From: Methylobacter sp.
GTDB taxonomy: Bacteria > Pseudomonadota > Gammaproteobacteria > Methylococcales > Methylomonadaceae
Reading direction: 5' to 3'
DNA length: 64,000 nucleotides
Assembly: GCA_030679035.1 (NCBI GenBank)
Contig: JAUXTH010000146.1
Coordinates: forward strand, 1-64,000
The notes beneath the pieces were generated by a model. The model was not told the origin of the DNA. It saw nothing but the letters and a program-made list of their open reading frames with translations, and did not search any database. The position numbers and the translations under genes are program-made. Positions 1-11,790 of the stretch are shown here, piece by piece. The number at the start of each line of letters is the position of its first letter. Position 1 is the stretch's first letter.

Positions 1-244
1 TTCCTTCACAACTGGCGTTATGACTCGTGCGCGACTGAAGTCGCGGCTCCGTTTATGTTTTTCCCTGATTTTTAAAGCAGAACTTAAAATCACTAAGCAG
101 AAATTTGCACCATATCGCTTTATTTAAGCGCGATTGCCCTATCATCTGCGTTCCATTGTCTTTGATGGTTGAGTAGTTACAAGTATAATTGTTGGAGGGC
201 TTTCCTAGTGATGCTGTTAGCCGGGACGCTCCTCGGCAACCCGT
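1..244. other. Left edge, no gene recognised
   Basis: No convincing coding region is seen before the end of the moeB-like gene. The stretch holds a palindrome at 31-44 (GCGACTGAAGTCGC) followed by GGCTCC and a T-rich tail with TTTTTCCCTG. The same palindrome and a similar tail recur near 41.39 kb, so this is one copy of a dispersed repeat. Confidence 0.6.
31..76. repeat. Dispersed palindromic repeat, GCGACTGAAGTCGC type
   Basis: The palindrome GCGACTGAAGTCGC lies at 31-44, followed by GGCTCC and a short segment ending TTTTTCCCTG. The copy at 41389 onward has the same core, the same GGCTCC and a similar tail (GTTTTCCCTG). An inverted copy of the core lies at 41331-41344. Confidence 0.7.
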
Positions 245-991
245 TTATAATCCGCTGCATGTCGGGCAGTTAGGGTTTTTCCGTAGTTTCATCGTATTCC
301 ATTCCATCGTTAAGCCATCCAGCAGCAATAACCGTCCGGTTAAAGCTTCCCCGATATTCATGATCAGCTTCATCGCTTCCAGTGCCTGAATGCTGCCGAC
401 TATGCCGGTAATAGGCGCTATGACGCCGTTTGTCGCGCAATTTTGCAATTCTTCGCCGTCGCTGTTGTACAGGCAGTTGTAGCAGGGGCTGTTATTTTGG
501 CCCGGCGTAAATACAGTCACTTGGCCTTCAAAGCGAATCGCCGCCCCTGAAACCAAGGGTGTTTGGTGTTTGACGCAGGCGTTATTGATCGCAAAGCGCG
601 TTGAAAAATTATCGCTACAGTCCAAAACCACATCTGCTTGCATCACTTCTAACTCAAGTTGTTCACCCTCCAGCCTTTGTTTAATTGCTCTGATTTCGAC
701 ATCGGGGTTTAGCTGGTTAAGCGTTTGGCGGGTTGAAATAACTTTATCAGTCCCAATATCCGGTGTGTGATGAGCAATTTGCCTTTGCAAATTGGTTAAG
801 TCTACGACGTCATTATCATAAATAGTGATATTGCCGACACCGGCTGCAGCAAGATAAATAGCAGCGGGAGACCCTAGTCCGCCTGCGCCGATAATCAATA
901 TGCTGGCGGCGAGAAGTTTTTGCTGTCCCTCAATATCGACTTGAGGGAGCATGATTTGGCGGCTGTAACGCAGTAGTTGGTTGTCATTCAT
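245..991 (-). CDS. moeB: MoeB/ThiF family adenylyltransferase (molybdopterin-synthase adenylyltransferase)
   Basis: This 248-residue E1-like enzyme should adenylate the C-terminal Gly-Gly of a small sulfur carrier (MoaD in molybdopterin synthesis, or ThiS in thiamine synthesis). The nucleotide-binding loop GAGGLGSP is near residue 36, followed by the family's DNLQRQ-type arginine segment and the conserved D in LDCSDN. Zinc ligands are visible as a CYNC pair in the middle and CPTC at the extreme C-terminus. Length matches MoeB and ThiF. The family cannot be split securely by motifs, and no moa or thi partner lies beside it, so the moeB symbol is the likelier of two. It is divergent from groES with a repeat-bearing gap between them. 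Confidence 0.85.
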   Translation of the reverse strand: MNDNQLLRYSRQIMLPQVDIEGQQKLLAASILIIGAGGLGSPAAIYLAAAGVGNITIYDNDVVDLTNLQRQIAHHTPDIGTDKVISTRQTLNQLNPDVEIRAIKQRLEGEQLELEVMQADVVLDCSDNFSTRFAINNACVKHQTPLVSGAAIRFEGQVTVFTPGQNNSPCYNCLYNSDGEELQNCATNGVIAPITGIVGSIQALEAMKLIMNIGEALTGRLLLLDGLTMEWNTMKLRKNPNCPTCSGL

Positions 992-1065
992 AAGTCATGT
1001 TGATGCTGTATTGTGAGGTAGGGGCTGGCCTTGTGCCTGCCCACATAGGCTTTGTGCTTGTGTTA

Positions 1066-1091
1066 GGGCAACCACAAGGGATTGCCCCTAC
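1066..1091. repeat. 26-bp hairpin repeat, copy 1
   Basis: The segment from GGGCAACCACAAGG to ATTGCCCCTAC forms a GGGCAA/TTGCCC hairpin. An identical 26-base copy is at 10621-10646 just upstream of ribBA. In both places a second GC-rich hairpin (GGGGCNGG...CC-TGCCC type) lies a few tens of bases before it. Confidence 0.8.
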
Positions 1092-1140
1092 GGGTTTAAT
1101 GATGCCAAAGAACGGGGTAGACTGCAAAAACTGATTATTG

Positions 1141-1170
1141 TTGGCACTCTGCTCTGGTGAGTGCTAAAAT
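1141..1170 (+). promoter_or_regulatory. CIRCE operator overlapping the groES sigma-70 promoter
   Basis: TTGGCACTC at 1141-1149, a 9-base spacer, then GAGTGCTAA at 1159-1167 matches the CIRCE inverted repeat (TTAGCACTC-N9-GAGTGCTAA) with one mismatch. TTGGCA (1141-1146) and TAAAAT (1165-1170), 18 bases apart, form a good -35/-10 pair, so the operator lies over the core promoter. CIRCE is the binding site of the heat-shock repressor HrcA, whose gene is not in this window. Repression by promoter occlusion is inferred. Confidence 0.9.
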
Positions 1171-1215
1171 TTAAAACTGAATTTAACCTTTAATTTTAAT
1201 GTTTAGGAGATATTG

Positions 1216-1503
1216 ATGAAAATACGTCCGTTACACGACAGAGTGATAGTCAAACGTGTTGAAGAAGAAACAACAACTGCCGGCGGTATTTTACTGCCAG
1301 GTTCTGCTGCTGAAAAACCAAGCCAAGGCGTGATTTTGGCAGTAGGTAGTGGCAAACAACTGGACAATGGCACAGTACGCGCATTGGAAGTTAAAGTCGG
1401 CGATAAAGTGCTGTTTGGCAAATATGCCGGCAACGAAGTTAAAGTTGACGGCGACGACCTGATCGTTATGCGTGAAGAAGACATCATGGGCGTTTTAGGT
1501 TAA
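1216..1503 (+). CDS. groES: Co-chaperonin GroES
   Basis: The 95-residue protein is the heptameric lid of the GroEL folding chamber in the cytoplasm. It opens [10 protein letters not shown] and carries the mobile-loop segment around TAGGILLPG near residue 22, where it docks on GroEL. Length equals the family norm. An in-frame TTG lies one codon upstream at 1213, but the AGGAGA at 1205-1210 is properly spaced only for the ATG at 1216. It is the first gene of a two-gene operon with groEL 42 bases downstream, controlled by the CIRCE element. Confidence 0.98.
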   Translation: MKIRPLHDRVIVKRVEEETTTAGGILLPGSAAEKPSQGVILAVGSGKQLDNGTVRALEVKVGDKVLFGKYAGNEVKVDGDDLIVMREEDIMGVLG

Positions 1504-1536
1504 GCCTGAACACGTCAATTACATACAAATTATTAA

Positions 1537-3198
<1,662 letters not shown>

Positions 3199-3236
3199 TC
3201 TTGCTGCCTTAAAGCTTAACTGCTTTAAGTGATCTG

Positions 3237-3275
3237 AAAGCCCCGGTTGTTCTTGGAACAGCCGGGGCTTTTTTT
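3237..3275 (+). terminator. Rho-independent terminator of groES-groEL
   Basis: A 16-base-pair stem, AAAGCCCCGGTTGTTC (3237-3252) pairing with GAACAGCCGGGGCTTT (3256-3271), with one G-U pair and a 3-base loop, is followed directly by a T run. Confidence 0.95.
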
Positions 3276-3568
3276 ATTGTAGGATGTATTGAACGCAGTG
3301 AAACGCATCATTTACGATTGATCAGCCGCACATCGCCTAAAGCGCCTACTGTTGGTGTTTAGCTCATCCGACGAGACTTCGATATGGAAAGTTATCGGTA
3401 TTTCTTGTCGGCTATGCTAAATTTAATAAGAAACTAATACCTGAATTGGTCGGTAAAACCTGCGCAACCATGTAGGATGAATGATTTTTAGAGCAAATAG
3501 ATAAACAAAGTCCATTCGTCTCCAGAAAAATTTATAGCTGACTAAAGCAACTGACAACTACCTCCTCC
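3276..3568. other. groEL-mshE intergenic region
   Basis: No gene is seen. Just after the terminator there is a GTAGGATG...ACGCATCAT segment resembling the dispersed GTAGGATGCG-type repeats common in proteobacteria. The bases just before the mshE start read ACCTCCTCC, so there is no recognisable Shine-Dalgarno sequence for mshE. Confidence 0.5.
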
Positions 3569-5275
<1,707 letters not shown>

Positions 5276-5484
5276 TTAAATAAGGCGAAAGGCACAAGGC
5301 GAAGGGCGAAAGATGAGCTTCGAATTAACAAACATTTGCCCGAAGAACACGAAGTTTTCATCTTCGCTCTCGGCATGGTTTAATACTTTGAAGTAGTCTT
5401 AACCTTAAGCTACCGACCTTTGCCTTTAGCCTTTCGTCTTTCGGCGTTAGTTTTTAACCTTTAACCTTTAACCTTTAATTCCCA
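5276..5484. repeat. Heptad-rich repeat element between mshE and mshG
   Basis: The gap starts with AAGGCGAAAGGCACAAGGCGAA-like sequence and ends with the complementary-type CCTTTGCCTTTAGCCTTTCG followed by (AACCTTT)-like units running to 5479, six bases before the mshG ATG. The same design, a GGCGAAAGGC arm and a run of TTTAGCC heptads, recurs between nusB and thiL. It could form a long imperfect hairpin inside the operon. Confidence 0.75.
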
Positions 5485-6711
5485 ATGCCATTCTTCTTAT
5501 ATAAAGGACGAAACAACAAAGGCGAGCTGGTAAATGGCATGTTGGAAAGCTATGATCGTAATGCCGTGGCAAAACAGCTATTCAATATAGGCATTACGCC
5601 GATCGAAATTGTACCCGGCTCAGCACCTTCCACCGGGAACAATCCATTCACAAGCTTGTTTGAAGAATCTATAGAAACGATAGATATCATGATATTCAGT
5701 CGGCAGATGCATACTTTGCTGAAAGCGGGCATTCCTATTATGAACGCTCTGGGCGGTCTGCTGGCATCGACCAAAAACAAGTCATTGGTCAAAGTGATAG
5801 GCGAGATTCGCTCGAGCCTGGATAGCGGACGTGAGTTATCCGCCGCGCTCAACCTGCACCCGAAAGTGTTTAACAGTTTTTATGTCAGCATGATACGCAT
5901 CGGCGAAACTACCGGTGCGCTGGATAAAGTGTTTCTGCGCATGTTTGATCACCTTGAATTCGAAAAATTCATGCGCGATCAGATCAAAGCGGCGTTACGT
6001 TACCCCTCATTTGTGATGATGGCGATGGCTGTGGCGATTGTTATTATTAACATATTTGTTATCCCGGCATTTGCGAAAGTATTTCAAGGATTGGGTGCGC
6101 AGCTGCCCTTAATGACGCGCATTTTATTGGGGTTTTCTGATTTCATGGTGACCTCGTGGCCTTATTTGCTGGCCGGTTTCGGGGGGGCTGTGTACCTGTT
6201 TCTCACTTATATCGCATCGGAAAACGGCAGGTATCAATGGGACAGTTTTAAATTAAAAAGTCCCATTGCCGGCCCCATTGTCCATAAAGCAACCATGGCG
6301 CGTTTTGCCAGGAGCTTTGCCCTGTCCAGCAAAAGCGGCGTACCGATTATGAGTGGGTTAAATCTGGTGGCGCAAACCGTCGATAACGTCTTTATCGCGC
6401 GCAAAGTGGAACAAATGCGTTTCGGTGTCGAGCGCGGCGAAACCATTCTGCGCACAGCAACCAATGCCGGTGTTTTTAACCCGATGGTATTGCAGATGAT
6501 TGCTGTGGGCGAAGAATCGGGCGCATTGGATGATTTGATGGAAGAAATTGCCGACATGTATCAGCGCGATGTCGAATATGAAATCAAAACCTTGGGCGCC
6601 AAGATCGAGCCGATTATGATCGTATTTCTGGCTGTACTGGTGCTTATTCTGGCCTTGGGTATTTTCCTGCCCATCTGGGATCTTGGCAGGGCGTCGCTGC
6701 ATAAAAGCTAA
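5485..6711 (+). CDS. mshG: MSHA biogenesis inner-membrane platform protein MshG (GspF/PilC family)
   Basis: The 408-residue platform protein of the type II secretion/type IV pilus F family anchors the assembly ATPase at the inner membrane. It has two GspF domains (about residues 65-190 and 270-395) with matching segments (FSRQMHTLLKAGIPI and FARSFALSSKSGVPI), a strong hydrophobic helix near 172-195 and another near 375-400. The start MPFFLYKGRN is as in the family. It sits between mshE and mshF, with mshF only 2 bases downstream. The repeat-rich leader means its ribosome site is not obvious. Confidence 0.88.
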   Translation: MPFFLYKGRNNKGELVNGMLESYDRNAVAKQLFNIGITPIEIVPGSAPSTGNNPFTSLFEESIETIDIMIFSRQMHTLLKAGIPIMNALGGLLASTKNKSLVKVIGEIRSSLDSGRELSAALNLHPKVFNSFYVSMIRIGETTGALDKVFLRMFDHLEFEKFMRDQIKAALRYPSFVMMAMAVAIVIINIFVIPAFAKVFQGLGAQLPLMTRILLGFSDFMVTSWPYLLAGFGGAVYLFLTYIASENGRYQWDSFKLKSPIAGPIVHKATMARFARSFALSSKSGVPIMSGLNLVAQTVDNVFIARKVEQMRFGVERGETILRTATNAGVFNPMVLQMIAVGEESGALDDLMEEIADMYQRDVEYEIKTLGAKIEPIMIVFLAVLVLILALGIFLPIWDLGRASLHKS

Positions 6712-6713
6712 CG

Positions 6714-7172
6714 ATGAAGCTAAATGTTTTTCATTTTTCAGCCGCAAGCCTTTTCAATTTTGCAATCACCAACGGCATTATCGCCATACTGGTGTTCACC
6801 GTGCTGGCTAATATCAACCGAGCACAAAGCCAAGTTGAGGTGTCAATGATGGAAACCGACGTGGCCAACATACGTTGGCAGTTGCGCGAGTTTTGGGCTC
6901 ACCGGAATGCGATCGGGCAGTCGATTAGCGGCGGCGAGATAGAAAATGCCAATCCGCTACGACTGGTGAATGAGCGTCCGAAAAATTACAGCGGCGAGTT
7001 CGCAGATACACCGCCGGACGCTCACGCTATCTGGTATTTCGATACTAAAGCCAAGCGGCTGGTCTATGTTTTCAACAATGGCCGGCAAGTGCGCTACCGA
7101 TTGGCGAGCACTGCCGGGCTTAATCGGGCGTCACTGGGGGCGATCGGCGCGATGGATTTAGTGCTTGATTAG
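6714..7172 (+). CDS. mshF: MshF-like pilus biogenesis membrane protein
   Basis: This 152-residue protein has one N-terminal hydrophobic segment (about residues 10-33) followed by a polar periplasmic domain with WQLREFW and HAIWYFD segments. It starts 2 bases after mshG and occupies the place MshF has in Vibrio MSHA clusters (mshE-mshG-mshF). Similarity is by position and topology rather than strong motifs, so the symbol is an inference. The usual following prepilin genes (mshB, mshA, mshC, mshD) are absent: the next gene is grxC on the opposite strand. It may hold the platform or act like a minor pseudopilin, though it has no clear prepilin peptidase site. Confidence 0.65.
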   Translation: MKLNVFHFSAASLFNFAITNGIIAILVFTVLANINRAQSQVEVSMMETDVANIRWQLREFWAHRNAIGQSISGGEIENANPLRLVNERPKNYSGEFADTPPDAHAIWYFDTKAKRLVYVFNNGRQVRYRLASTAGLNRASLGAIGAMDLVLD

Positions 7173-7207
7173 CAAGTCTGAGTTGTGAAAAACACAGTCG
7201 CTTTAAT

Positions 7208-7465
7208 CTATGCGGCTGTCAGTAAATCATCCAGTTTCTTTTGTTGATCCAGCGCATGCAGCTCGTCAAAGCCGCCGACATGATAATCGCCGATATAGAT
7301 TTGGGGAACCGTGCGGCGGTTTGTTTTGAGCATCATTTCTTCTCTTAAACCGGGTTCGGCATCCACATTAACTTCTGTGTAGGTTAAGCCTTTTTTGTCG
7401 AGCAGGCGTTTAGCCATCATGCAGTAAGGGCAAATATTAGTCGTGTAGATCAGTATTTCCGGCAT
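7208..7465 (-). CDS. grxC: Glutaredoxin 3
   Basis: A small (85-residue) glutathione-dependent thiol-disulfide oxidoreductase of the cytoplasm. The active site CPYC is at residues 12-15, followed by the RTVPQIYIGDYHVGG segment with the cis-proline and glutathione-binding GG, all diagnostic for GrxC. Length matches. It converges with mshF across a short gap without an obvious terminator. The aldolase-like gene lies 31 bases upstream on the same strand, so the two may be co-transcribed. Confidence 0.95.
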   Translation of the reverse strand: MPEILIYTTNICPYCMMAKRLLDKKGLTYTEVNVDAEPGLREEMMLKTNRRTVPQIYIGDYHVGGFDELHALDQQKKLDDLLTAA

Positions 7466-7496
7466 ATTTCATTAAAGGGTGCAAAAATTAATCATT

Positions 7497-8144
7497 TTAT
7501 AGATTAATACGCTGTAGTTCAATGCTGATAGCGAGCGATAAATAGTTGATTAATTCCCACGCCGCTTCCTGCATGTTTCTACCGAACGCGACTACTCCGT
7601 CTTCATGTCCCAGCATAGTAAATAATGAGGGTTGCGTTAGCTTGCCGGATTGAAATAATTGCTCAACAGCCGTCGCCATTTCAACCGTGCCGTAGGGTAC
7701 GTCAGCGTTGGTGTGGGGCAGGCCAAGCGCCAGGGTATGCTTCCAGATTTCAGGGCTGTGTGCGTGAATAACGGCTTGAATAGCATTGTCCTGGGCGTAA
7801 ACGCTGGCGTGAGTCAAGGATTCGGACGAAGGCTTGCACAAGCCTCTGGATTGCAGCCTGTTTTGGTGGGGTTCCGCTTTGACGACGAGGCAATAGTGTT
7901 CGGGACTGAGTTGTTCAATATGCCCGGTTTGGGTGCCGCTGATGATGAATTGATCACTGTCAGCATCGACTCGTTGGCTGATATTGCCGAATCCGATGTT
8001 GTCGTATCGGTCAGGGTTTTGTCCGATCAAGTCAAGCCGGACGGCGATAGTGCGCCACGCGTTGATTCCGCTGAAAGGGAATGCCTGGATCGGCTGTTGG
8101 GTATGCTCCAGCTGATATTTTATGACGCCTTCTTGTTCTTTCAT
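7497..8144 (-). CDS. Class II aldolase/adducin family protein
   Basis: A 215-residue metal-dependent aldolase-fold protein. The zinc-site segment VIHAHSPEIWKH lies near residue 113, the probable catalytic glutamate in PYGTVEMA, and a C-terminal GHEDGVVAFG segment is typical of the class II aldolase/adducin family (L-fuculose-phosphate aldolase, MtnB and relatives). The frame stays open upstream to 8699, but that extension runs antisense through nrdR and has no family similarity, so the ATG at 8144 is chosen. No Shine-Dalgarno sequence is evident. The substrate cannot be told from the sequence, and no methionine-salvage or fucose gene is nearby. Confidence 0.85.
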   Translation of the reverse strand: MKEQEGVIKYQLEHTQQPIQAFPFSGINAWRTIAVRLDLIGQNPDRYDNIGFGNISQRVDADSDQFIISGTQTGHIEQLSPEHYCLVVKAEPHQNRLQSRGLCKPSSESLTHASVYAQDNAIQAVIHAHSPEIWKHTLALGLPHTNADVPYGTVEMATAVEQLFQSGKLTQPSLFTMLGHEDGVVAFGRNMQEAAWELINYLSLAISIELQRINL

Positions 8145-8346
8145 TAGGGTGCTGTAGTTGAGTAGTTGAGTAGCTGTGAGCGGGATGACAGTATAGTTCA
8201 GAAAATAAAATACAGATAACAGGCAGAGTGTTATAAAATTAACGGTTTTCAAATTTGAAGGCCGATTTTGCCGCGACCGCTCCCGGCAGTCGTCGGCATT
8301 TCCTCCATCCATGGAGGTCATCGATATATAAAACTGTGGCTTAATT

Positions 8347-8799
8347 ATGCGATGTCCGTTTTGTGGGGCACAAGATACGCGGGTTCTTGATTCCAGGTTG
8401 GCAAATGAAGGCGACCAGGTTCGCCGTCGGCGTGAATGTAACGCTTGTAAAGAACGATTTACCACGCATGAGGTGGCTGAGTTGGCGCTGCCGCGTATTG
8501 TTAAACGCGACGGGATAAGCGAGCCTTTCGAGGAAAATAAGCTGCGTGCAGGTATGCTCAGGGCGCTGGAAAAGCGGCCGGTAAGCAGTGACGATATTGA
8601 AGCCGCGATAAATCGGATAAAAAAGGATTTGCGGGCTTTGGGTGAGCGGGAAATACCGGCGAAGGAGTTAGGCGAAAAAGTCATGAAAGAGTTAAGCACC
8701 TTGGATCATGTGGCTTTTGTTCGGTTTGCCTCGGTTTACCGTAGTTTTCAGGATGTCAGCGAATTCACCGACATGATTGAACATTTACAAAAGAAATAA
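8347..8799 (+). CDS. nrdR: Transcriptional repressor NrdR
   Basis: The 150-residue regulator represses ribonucleotide reductase genes according to ATP/dATP levels. It begins MRCPFC and has a zinc ribbon (CPFC and CNAC) in the first 35 residues, then an ATP-cone domain (from PRIVKRDG near residue 49 to about 139). Length is exactly that of the family. Its stop overlaps the ribD start by one base (TAATG), the usual nrdR-ribD linkage in proteobacteria. Confidence 0.97.
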   Translation: MRCPFCGAQDTRVLDSRLANEGDQVRRRRECNACKERFTTHEVAELALPRIVKRDGISEPFEENKLRAGMLRALEKRPVSSDDIEAAINRIKKDLRALGEREIPAKELGEKVMKELSTLDHVAFVRFASVYRSFQDVSEFTDMIEHLQKK

Positions 8800-9884
8800 T
8801 GTCAGTACAACGCGACGCTTTTTATATGGCGCGAGCCATTCAGCTCGCTAAAAAAGGCCGTTATACGACCGACCCGAATCCCCGTGTAGGCTGTGTTTTA
8901 GTCAGGGACGATGCGGTAATCGGCGAGGGTTGGCATGTTCAAGCGGGCCAGGGCCATGCGGAAGTTGAAGCGTTAAAAAATGTACCGGATGCCAAAGGTG
9001 CAACGGCTTATGTTACGCTGGAGCCTTGCAGCCACCAAGGCAGGACGCCGCCGTGTTGCGAGGCGTTGATAAAAGCCGGAGTCAGCCGGGTAGTTGCGGC
9101 GATGCAGGATCCCAATCCGCAGGTGTCAGGCCGTGGGCTGGAAAAGCTCAAAGCGGCGGGAGTTGAAGTTATCTGCGGCGTCTTGCAGGAAGATGCACAA
9201 GCGTTAAATCGCGGATTTATCAAGCGCATGACCCAAAATTACCCGTTTGTGCGCAGCAAGCTGGCGATGAGCCTGGACGGCCGCACCGCGATGGCATCGG
9301 GCGAAAGCAAATGGATTACCGGAGCCGAGGCCAGGGCCGATGTGCAACGATTAAGAGCGGAGAGCTCGGCGATTTTAACCGGAATCAATACCGTGCTGGC
9401 GGACGATCCGGCGCTGAATGCCCGTGTAGATGAACTGGTTTTGCAACCGGTCAGGGTGGTGCTGGATACGCATCTGAACATGCCGGCTAACGCACAGATG
9501 GCAAAGCTTCCGGGACGCAGCCTGATTTTGACGTGTTCCGAGGATCAGCAAAAACGACATACGTTACAGCAGGCAGGTTTTGAGGTCTATCAACTGCCCG
9601 GTAAAAACGGACGGCTGGACTTGACTGCGGTAATGGATTTTTTAGGCCAACAGCAAATCAACGAGCTGCTGGTTGAAGCCGGTTCAGTGCTGAATGGCGC
9701 GTTGCTGGACGAAGGTCTAGTTGATGAGTATGTCATCTATATGGCTCCCTGTATTTTGGGCGATCAGGGGCGAGGGTTGTTTAAAGTACCTGGATTGCAG
9801 CAGATGGCTAACAAGAAGCAGTTAAAACTGCGCGATGTCAGGCAGGTCGGGCAGGATTTAAAATTAACTTACACACCACTGTAG
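8799..9884 (+). CDS. ribD: Bifunctional riboflavin deaminase/reductase RibD
   Basis: This enzyme carries out the second and third steps of riboflavin synthesis: deamination of the pyrimidine made from GTP, then reduction of its ribosyl side chain. The N-terminal deaminase domain (residues 1-145) shows the zinc site HAEVEAL and PCSHQGRTPPC. The C-terminal reductase domain (about 150-361) starts at VRSKLAMSLDGR and includes the GINTVLADDPALN loop. The 361-residue length is normal. It overlaps nrdR by one base and is followed 13 bases later by ribE. Confidence 0.97.
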   Translation: MSVQRDAFYMARAIQLAKKGRYTTDPNPRVGCVLVRDDAVIGEGWHVQAGQGHAEVEALKNVPDAKGATAYVTLEPCSHQGRTPPCCEALIKAGVSRVVAAMQDPNPQVSGRGLEKLKAAGVEVICGVLQEDAQALNRGFIKRMTQNYPFVRSKLAMSLDGRTAMASGESKWITGAEARADVQRLRAESSAILTGINTVLADDPALNARVDELVLQPVRVVLDTHLNMPANAQMAKLPGRSLILTCSEDQQKRHTLQQAGFEVYQLPGKNGRLDLTAVMDFLGQQQINELLVEAGSVLNGALLDEGLVDEYVIYMAPCILGDQGRGLFKVPGLQQMANKKQLKLRDVRQVGQDLKLTYTPL

Positions 9885-9897
9885 GAGCGGGGCATCC

Positions 9898-10554
9898 ATG
9901 TTTACAGGCATTATCTTGGCAGTGGGCAAAATATCGGCAATCGAGCAGAAAGCCAGCGATTGCCGCTTGACCGTAGCGACCGGAAAATTACCGCTGCACG
10001 ATGTCGCGCTGGGCGACAGCATCGCCGTCAACGGCGTGTGCCTGACCGCCGTGGAGTTGGGGGCGAATTATTTTTGCGCCGATGTGTCCAATGAAACCTT
10101 ATCCAGGACTATTTTAAATATCGCGACAGTCGGCACGCCGGTCAACCTGGAGCTGGCCTTAACGCCGTCAACCCGCTTGGGCGGGCATATCGTCAGCGGT
10201 CATGTCGATGGTATCGGTGCGGTAACGGAAAAGCAGGCGGACGGACGTTCGTTCCGCTTTAAATTTAAGGCACCCGATAACTTGGCTAAATATATTGCCG
10301 AAAAAGGCTCTATCTGCATCAACGGCATCAGCTTGACTGTCAATGAAGTCGATGGCGCTGTGTTCAGTGTTAACATCGTGCCGCACACGCTCAAGGAAAC
10401 CACGTTGGGCGATGCGGTGGTTGGAACCAAGGTCAACCTGGAAGTGGACTTGCTGGCGCGTTATATAGAACGGTTAATCAAGGGTGAGGCGGCGGCTAAA
10501 AGTTGCGGCGGCGTCACTGAAGAATTATTGCAAAAAAGCGGTTTTTTTGGCTAA
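9898..10554 (+). CDS. ribE: Riboflavin synthase alpha subunit
   Basis: This enzyme dismutates two 6,7-dimethyl-8-ribityllumazines into riboflavin. It starts with the signature MFTGII and consists of two similar barrels (about 1-90 and 95-190), each with a GHxVxGHVD-like or [14 protein letters not shown]-type ligand segment. It is 218 residues long, with a short extra tail after residue 200. AGGAG lies ahead of the ATG. It is the third gene of the nrdR-ribD-ribE-ribBA run. In E. coli the gene is called ribC or ribE. Confidence 0.97.
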   Translation: MFTGIILAVGKISAIEQKASDCRLTVATGKLPLHDVALGDSIAVNGVCLTAVELGANYFCADVSNETLSRTILNIATVGTPVNLELALTPSTRLGGHIVSGHVDGIGAVTEKQADGRSFRFKFKAPDNLAKYIAEKGSICINGISLTVNEVDGAVFSVNIVPHTLKETTLGDAVVGTKVNLEVDLLARYIERLIKGEAAAKSCGGVTEELLQKSGFFG

Positions 10555-10620
10555 CAACCGTTGGGGCCGGGCTTGTCCCCGCCCTTTTATCCGAATAATT
10601 GTAAAAAGGGTAACAATTAA

Positions 10621-10646
10621 GGGCAACCACAAGGGATTGCCCCTAC
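10621..10646. repeat. 26-bp hairpin repeat, copy 2
   Basis: Identical over 26 bases to the element at 1066-1091. It lies 14 bases before the ribBA start codon, after a GC-rich hairpin at about 10560-10583. No RFN-type FMN riboswitch is seen here. Confidence 0.8.
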
Positions 10647-10660
10647 AATCCAAAGGCAAA

Positions 10661-11764
10661 ATGAATACCATCGAAGAAATTATAGAAGATTTACGCTTAG
10701 GCAAAATGGTTATCATCATGGATGACGAAGACCGCGAGAATGAAGGCGATCTGGTCATGGCGGCAGCTTTTGCGCGACCTGAAGATGTTAATTTTATGGC
10801 GCGTTACGGTCGCGGCCTGATTTGTTTGACCTTGACAGCCGAGCGCTGCCAGCAATTGCGCTTGCCGTTGATGGTCAATGAAAACAAAACCGCCCATTCG
10901 ACCAATTTTACCGTATCGATTGAGGCGGCAACCGGCGTAACCACCGGCATTTCGGCCGCCGACCGGGCGCGAACCATTCAGTGCGCAGTAATGGCGGATG
11001 CCAAGGCCGACGATCTGGTGCAGCCGGGGCACATCTTCCCGTTAATGGCGCAATCCGGCGGGGTATTAAACCGTGCCGGGCATACCGAAGCGGGCTGCGA
11101 TTTAGCAAGGCTGGCAGGCGTGGAACCCGCGGCGGTTATCGTTGAGATCCTCAATGAAGACGGTTCAATGGCAAGACGGCCAGATTTGGAGGTGTTTGCC
11201 GAGCAGCACGATCTTAAAATCGGCACGATCGCCGATTTAATTCATTACCGTATCCAGCACGAAAATACCCTGGAACGCATCAGCGAGTGCGCTTACCCGA
11301 CCGAATTCGGCGATTTCAGACTTTACGCTTACCAGGACAGAAACGACAACAACCTGCATCTGGCGCTGGTGATGGGACAGGTTTCCGGCGACGAACCGGT
11401 TCTGGTCAGGGTTCATGCGCGGAATCTGCTGGATGATGTATTTGCCTCCAAGCGTAGCGATTGCAGCATTTCATTACGTACCGCGATGCAAAAAATCGCC
11501 GAGGAAGGGCGCGGCGTATTGGTGGTTATCCGGCAAAGCGAGGACAATAAATCGCTGGCGGAATTGATTCATCATTATCAGTTGGAAGATAACGGCATCA
11601 TTAATCCAGTCCAGGCTGCCGGAGCCGCAGATTGGCGCACCACCGGAACAGGAGCCAGAATTTTGGCCGATCTGGGTGTGCGCAAACTGAAGGTTTTAGG
11701 TCCCCAGAAAAAGTATGTTGCGTTATCCGGGTTTGATTTGGAAGTCGCCGAGCATGTGGGGTGA
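10661..11764 (+). CDS. ribBA: 3,4-dihydroxy-2-butanone 4-phosphate synthase with degenerate GTP cyclohydrolase II domain
   Basis: Residues 1-200 are a DHBP synthase (RibB), which makes the four-carbon unit of riboflavin from ribulose 5-phosphate: [16 protein letters not shown] acidic loop near residue 27 and [14 protein letters not shown] near 145. Residues from about 205 resemble GTP cyclohydrolase II, but the zinc site C-x10-C-x-C is broken: the first two cysteine positions read N and S (RNLLDD and RSDC) and only the last cysteine remains. The second domain is therefore probably not catalytic, as known for other proteobacterial RibBA-like proteins. The frame is open from 10484, but that overlaps ribE; the ATG at 10661 starts the family's MNTIEEI. 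A separate GTP cyclohydrolase II is expected elsewhere. Confidence 0.93.
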   Translation: MNTIEEIIEDLRLGKMVIIMDDEDRENEGDLVMAAAFARPEDVNFMARYGRGLICLTLTAERCQQLRLPLMVNENKTAHSTNFTVSIEAATGVTTGISAADRARTIQCAVMADAKADDLVQPGHIFPLMAQSGGVLNRAGHTEAGCDLARLAGVEPAAVIVEILNEDGSMARRPDLEVFAEQHDLKIGTIADLIHYRIQHENTLERISECAYPTEFGDFRLYAYQDRNDNNLHLALVMGQVSGDEPVLVRVHARNLLDDVFASKRSDCSISLRTAMQKIAEEGRGVLVVIRQSEDNKSLAELIHHYQLEDNGIINPVQAAGAADWRTTGTGARILADLGVRKLKVLGPQKKYVALSGFDLEVAEHVG

Positions 11765-11790
11765 ATAAATTAGCCACAACGAGTAAAAAA

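Noticed and set aside
7497-8699. A 400-codon reading of the aldolase gene
   Set aside because: The N-terminal 185 codons run antisense through nrdR and an AT-rich gap and have no family resemblance. The aldolase domain starts just after the ATG at 8144.
10484-10660. N-terminal extension of ribBA from 10484
   Set aside because: It overlaps the end of ribE in another frame and passes through a repeat. The conserved start is MNTIEEI at 10661.
10555-10660. Possible FMN riboswitch ahead of ribBA
   Set aside because: The conserved RFN element blocks are not seen. The hairpins there are copies of a dispersed repeat also found ahead of groES.
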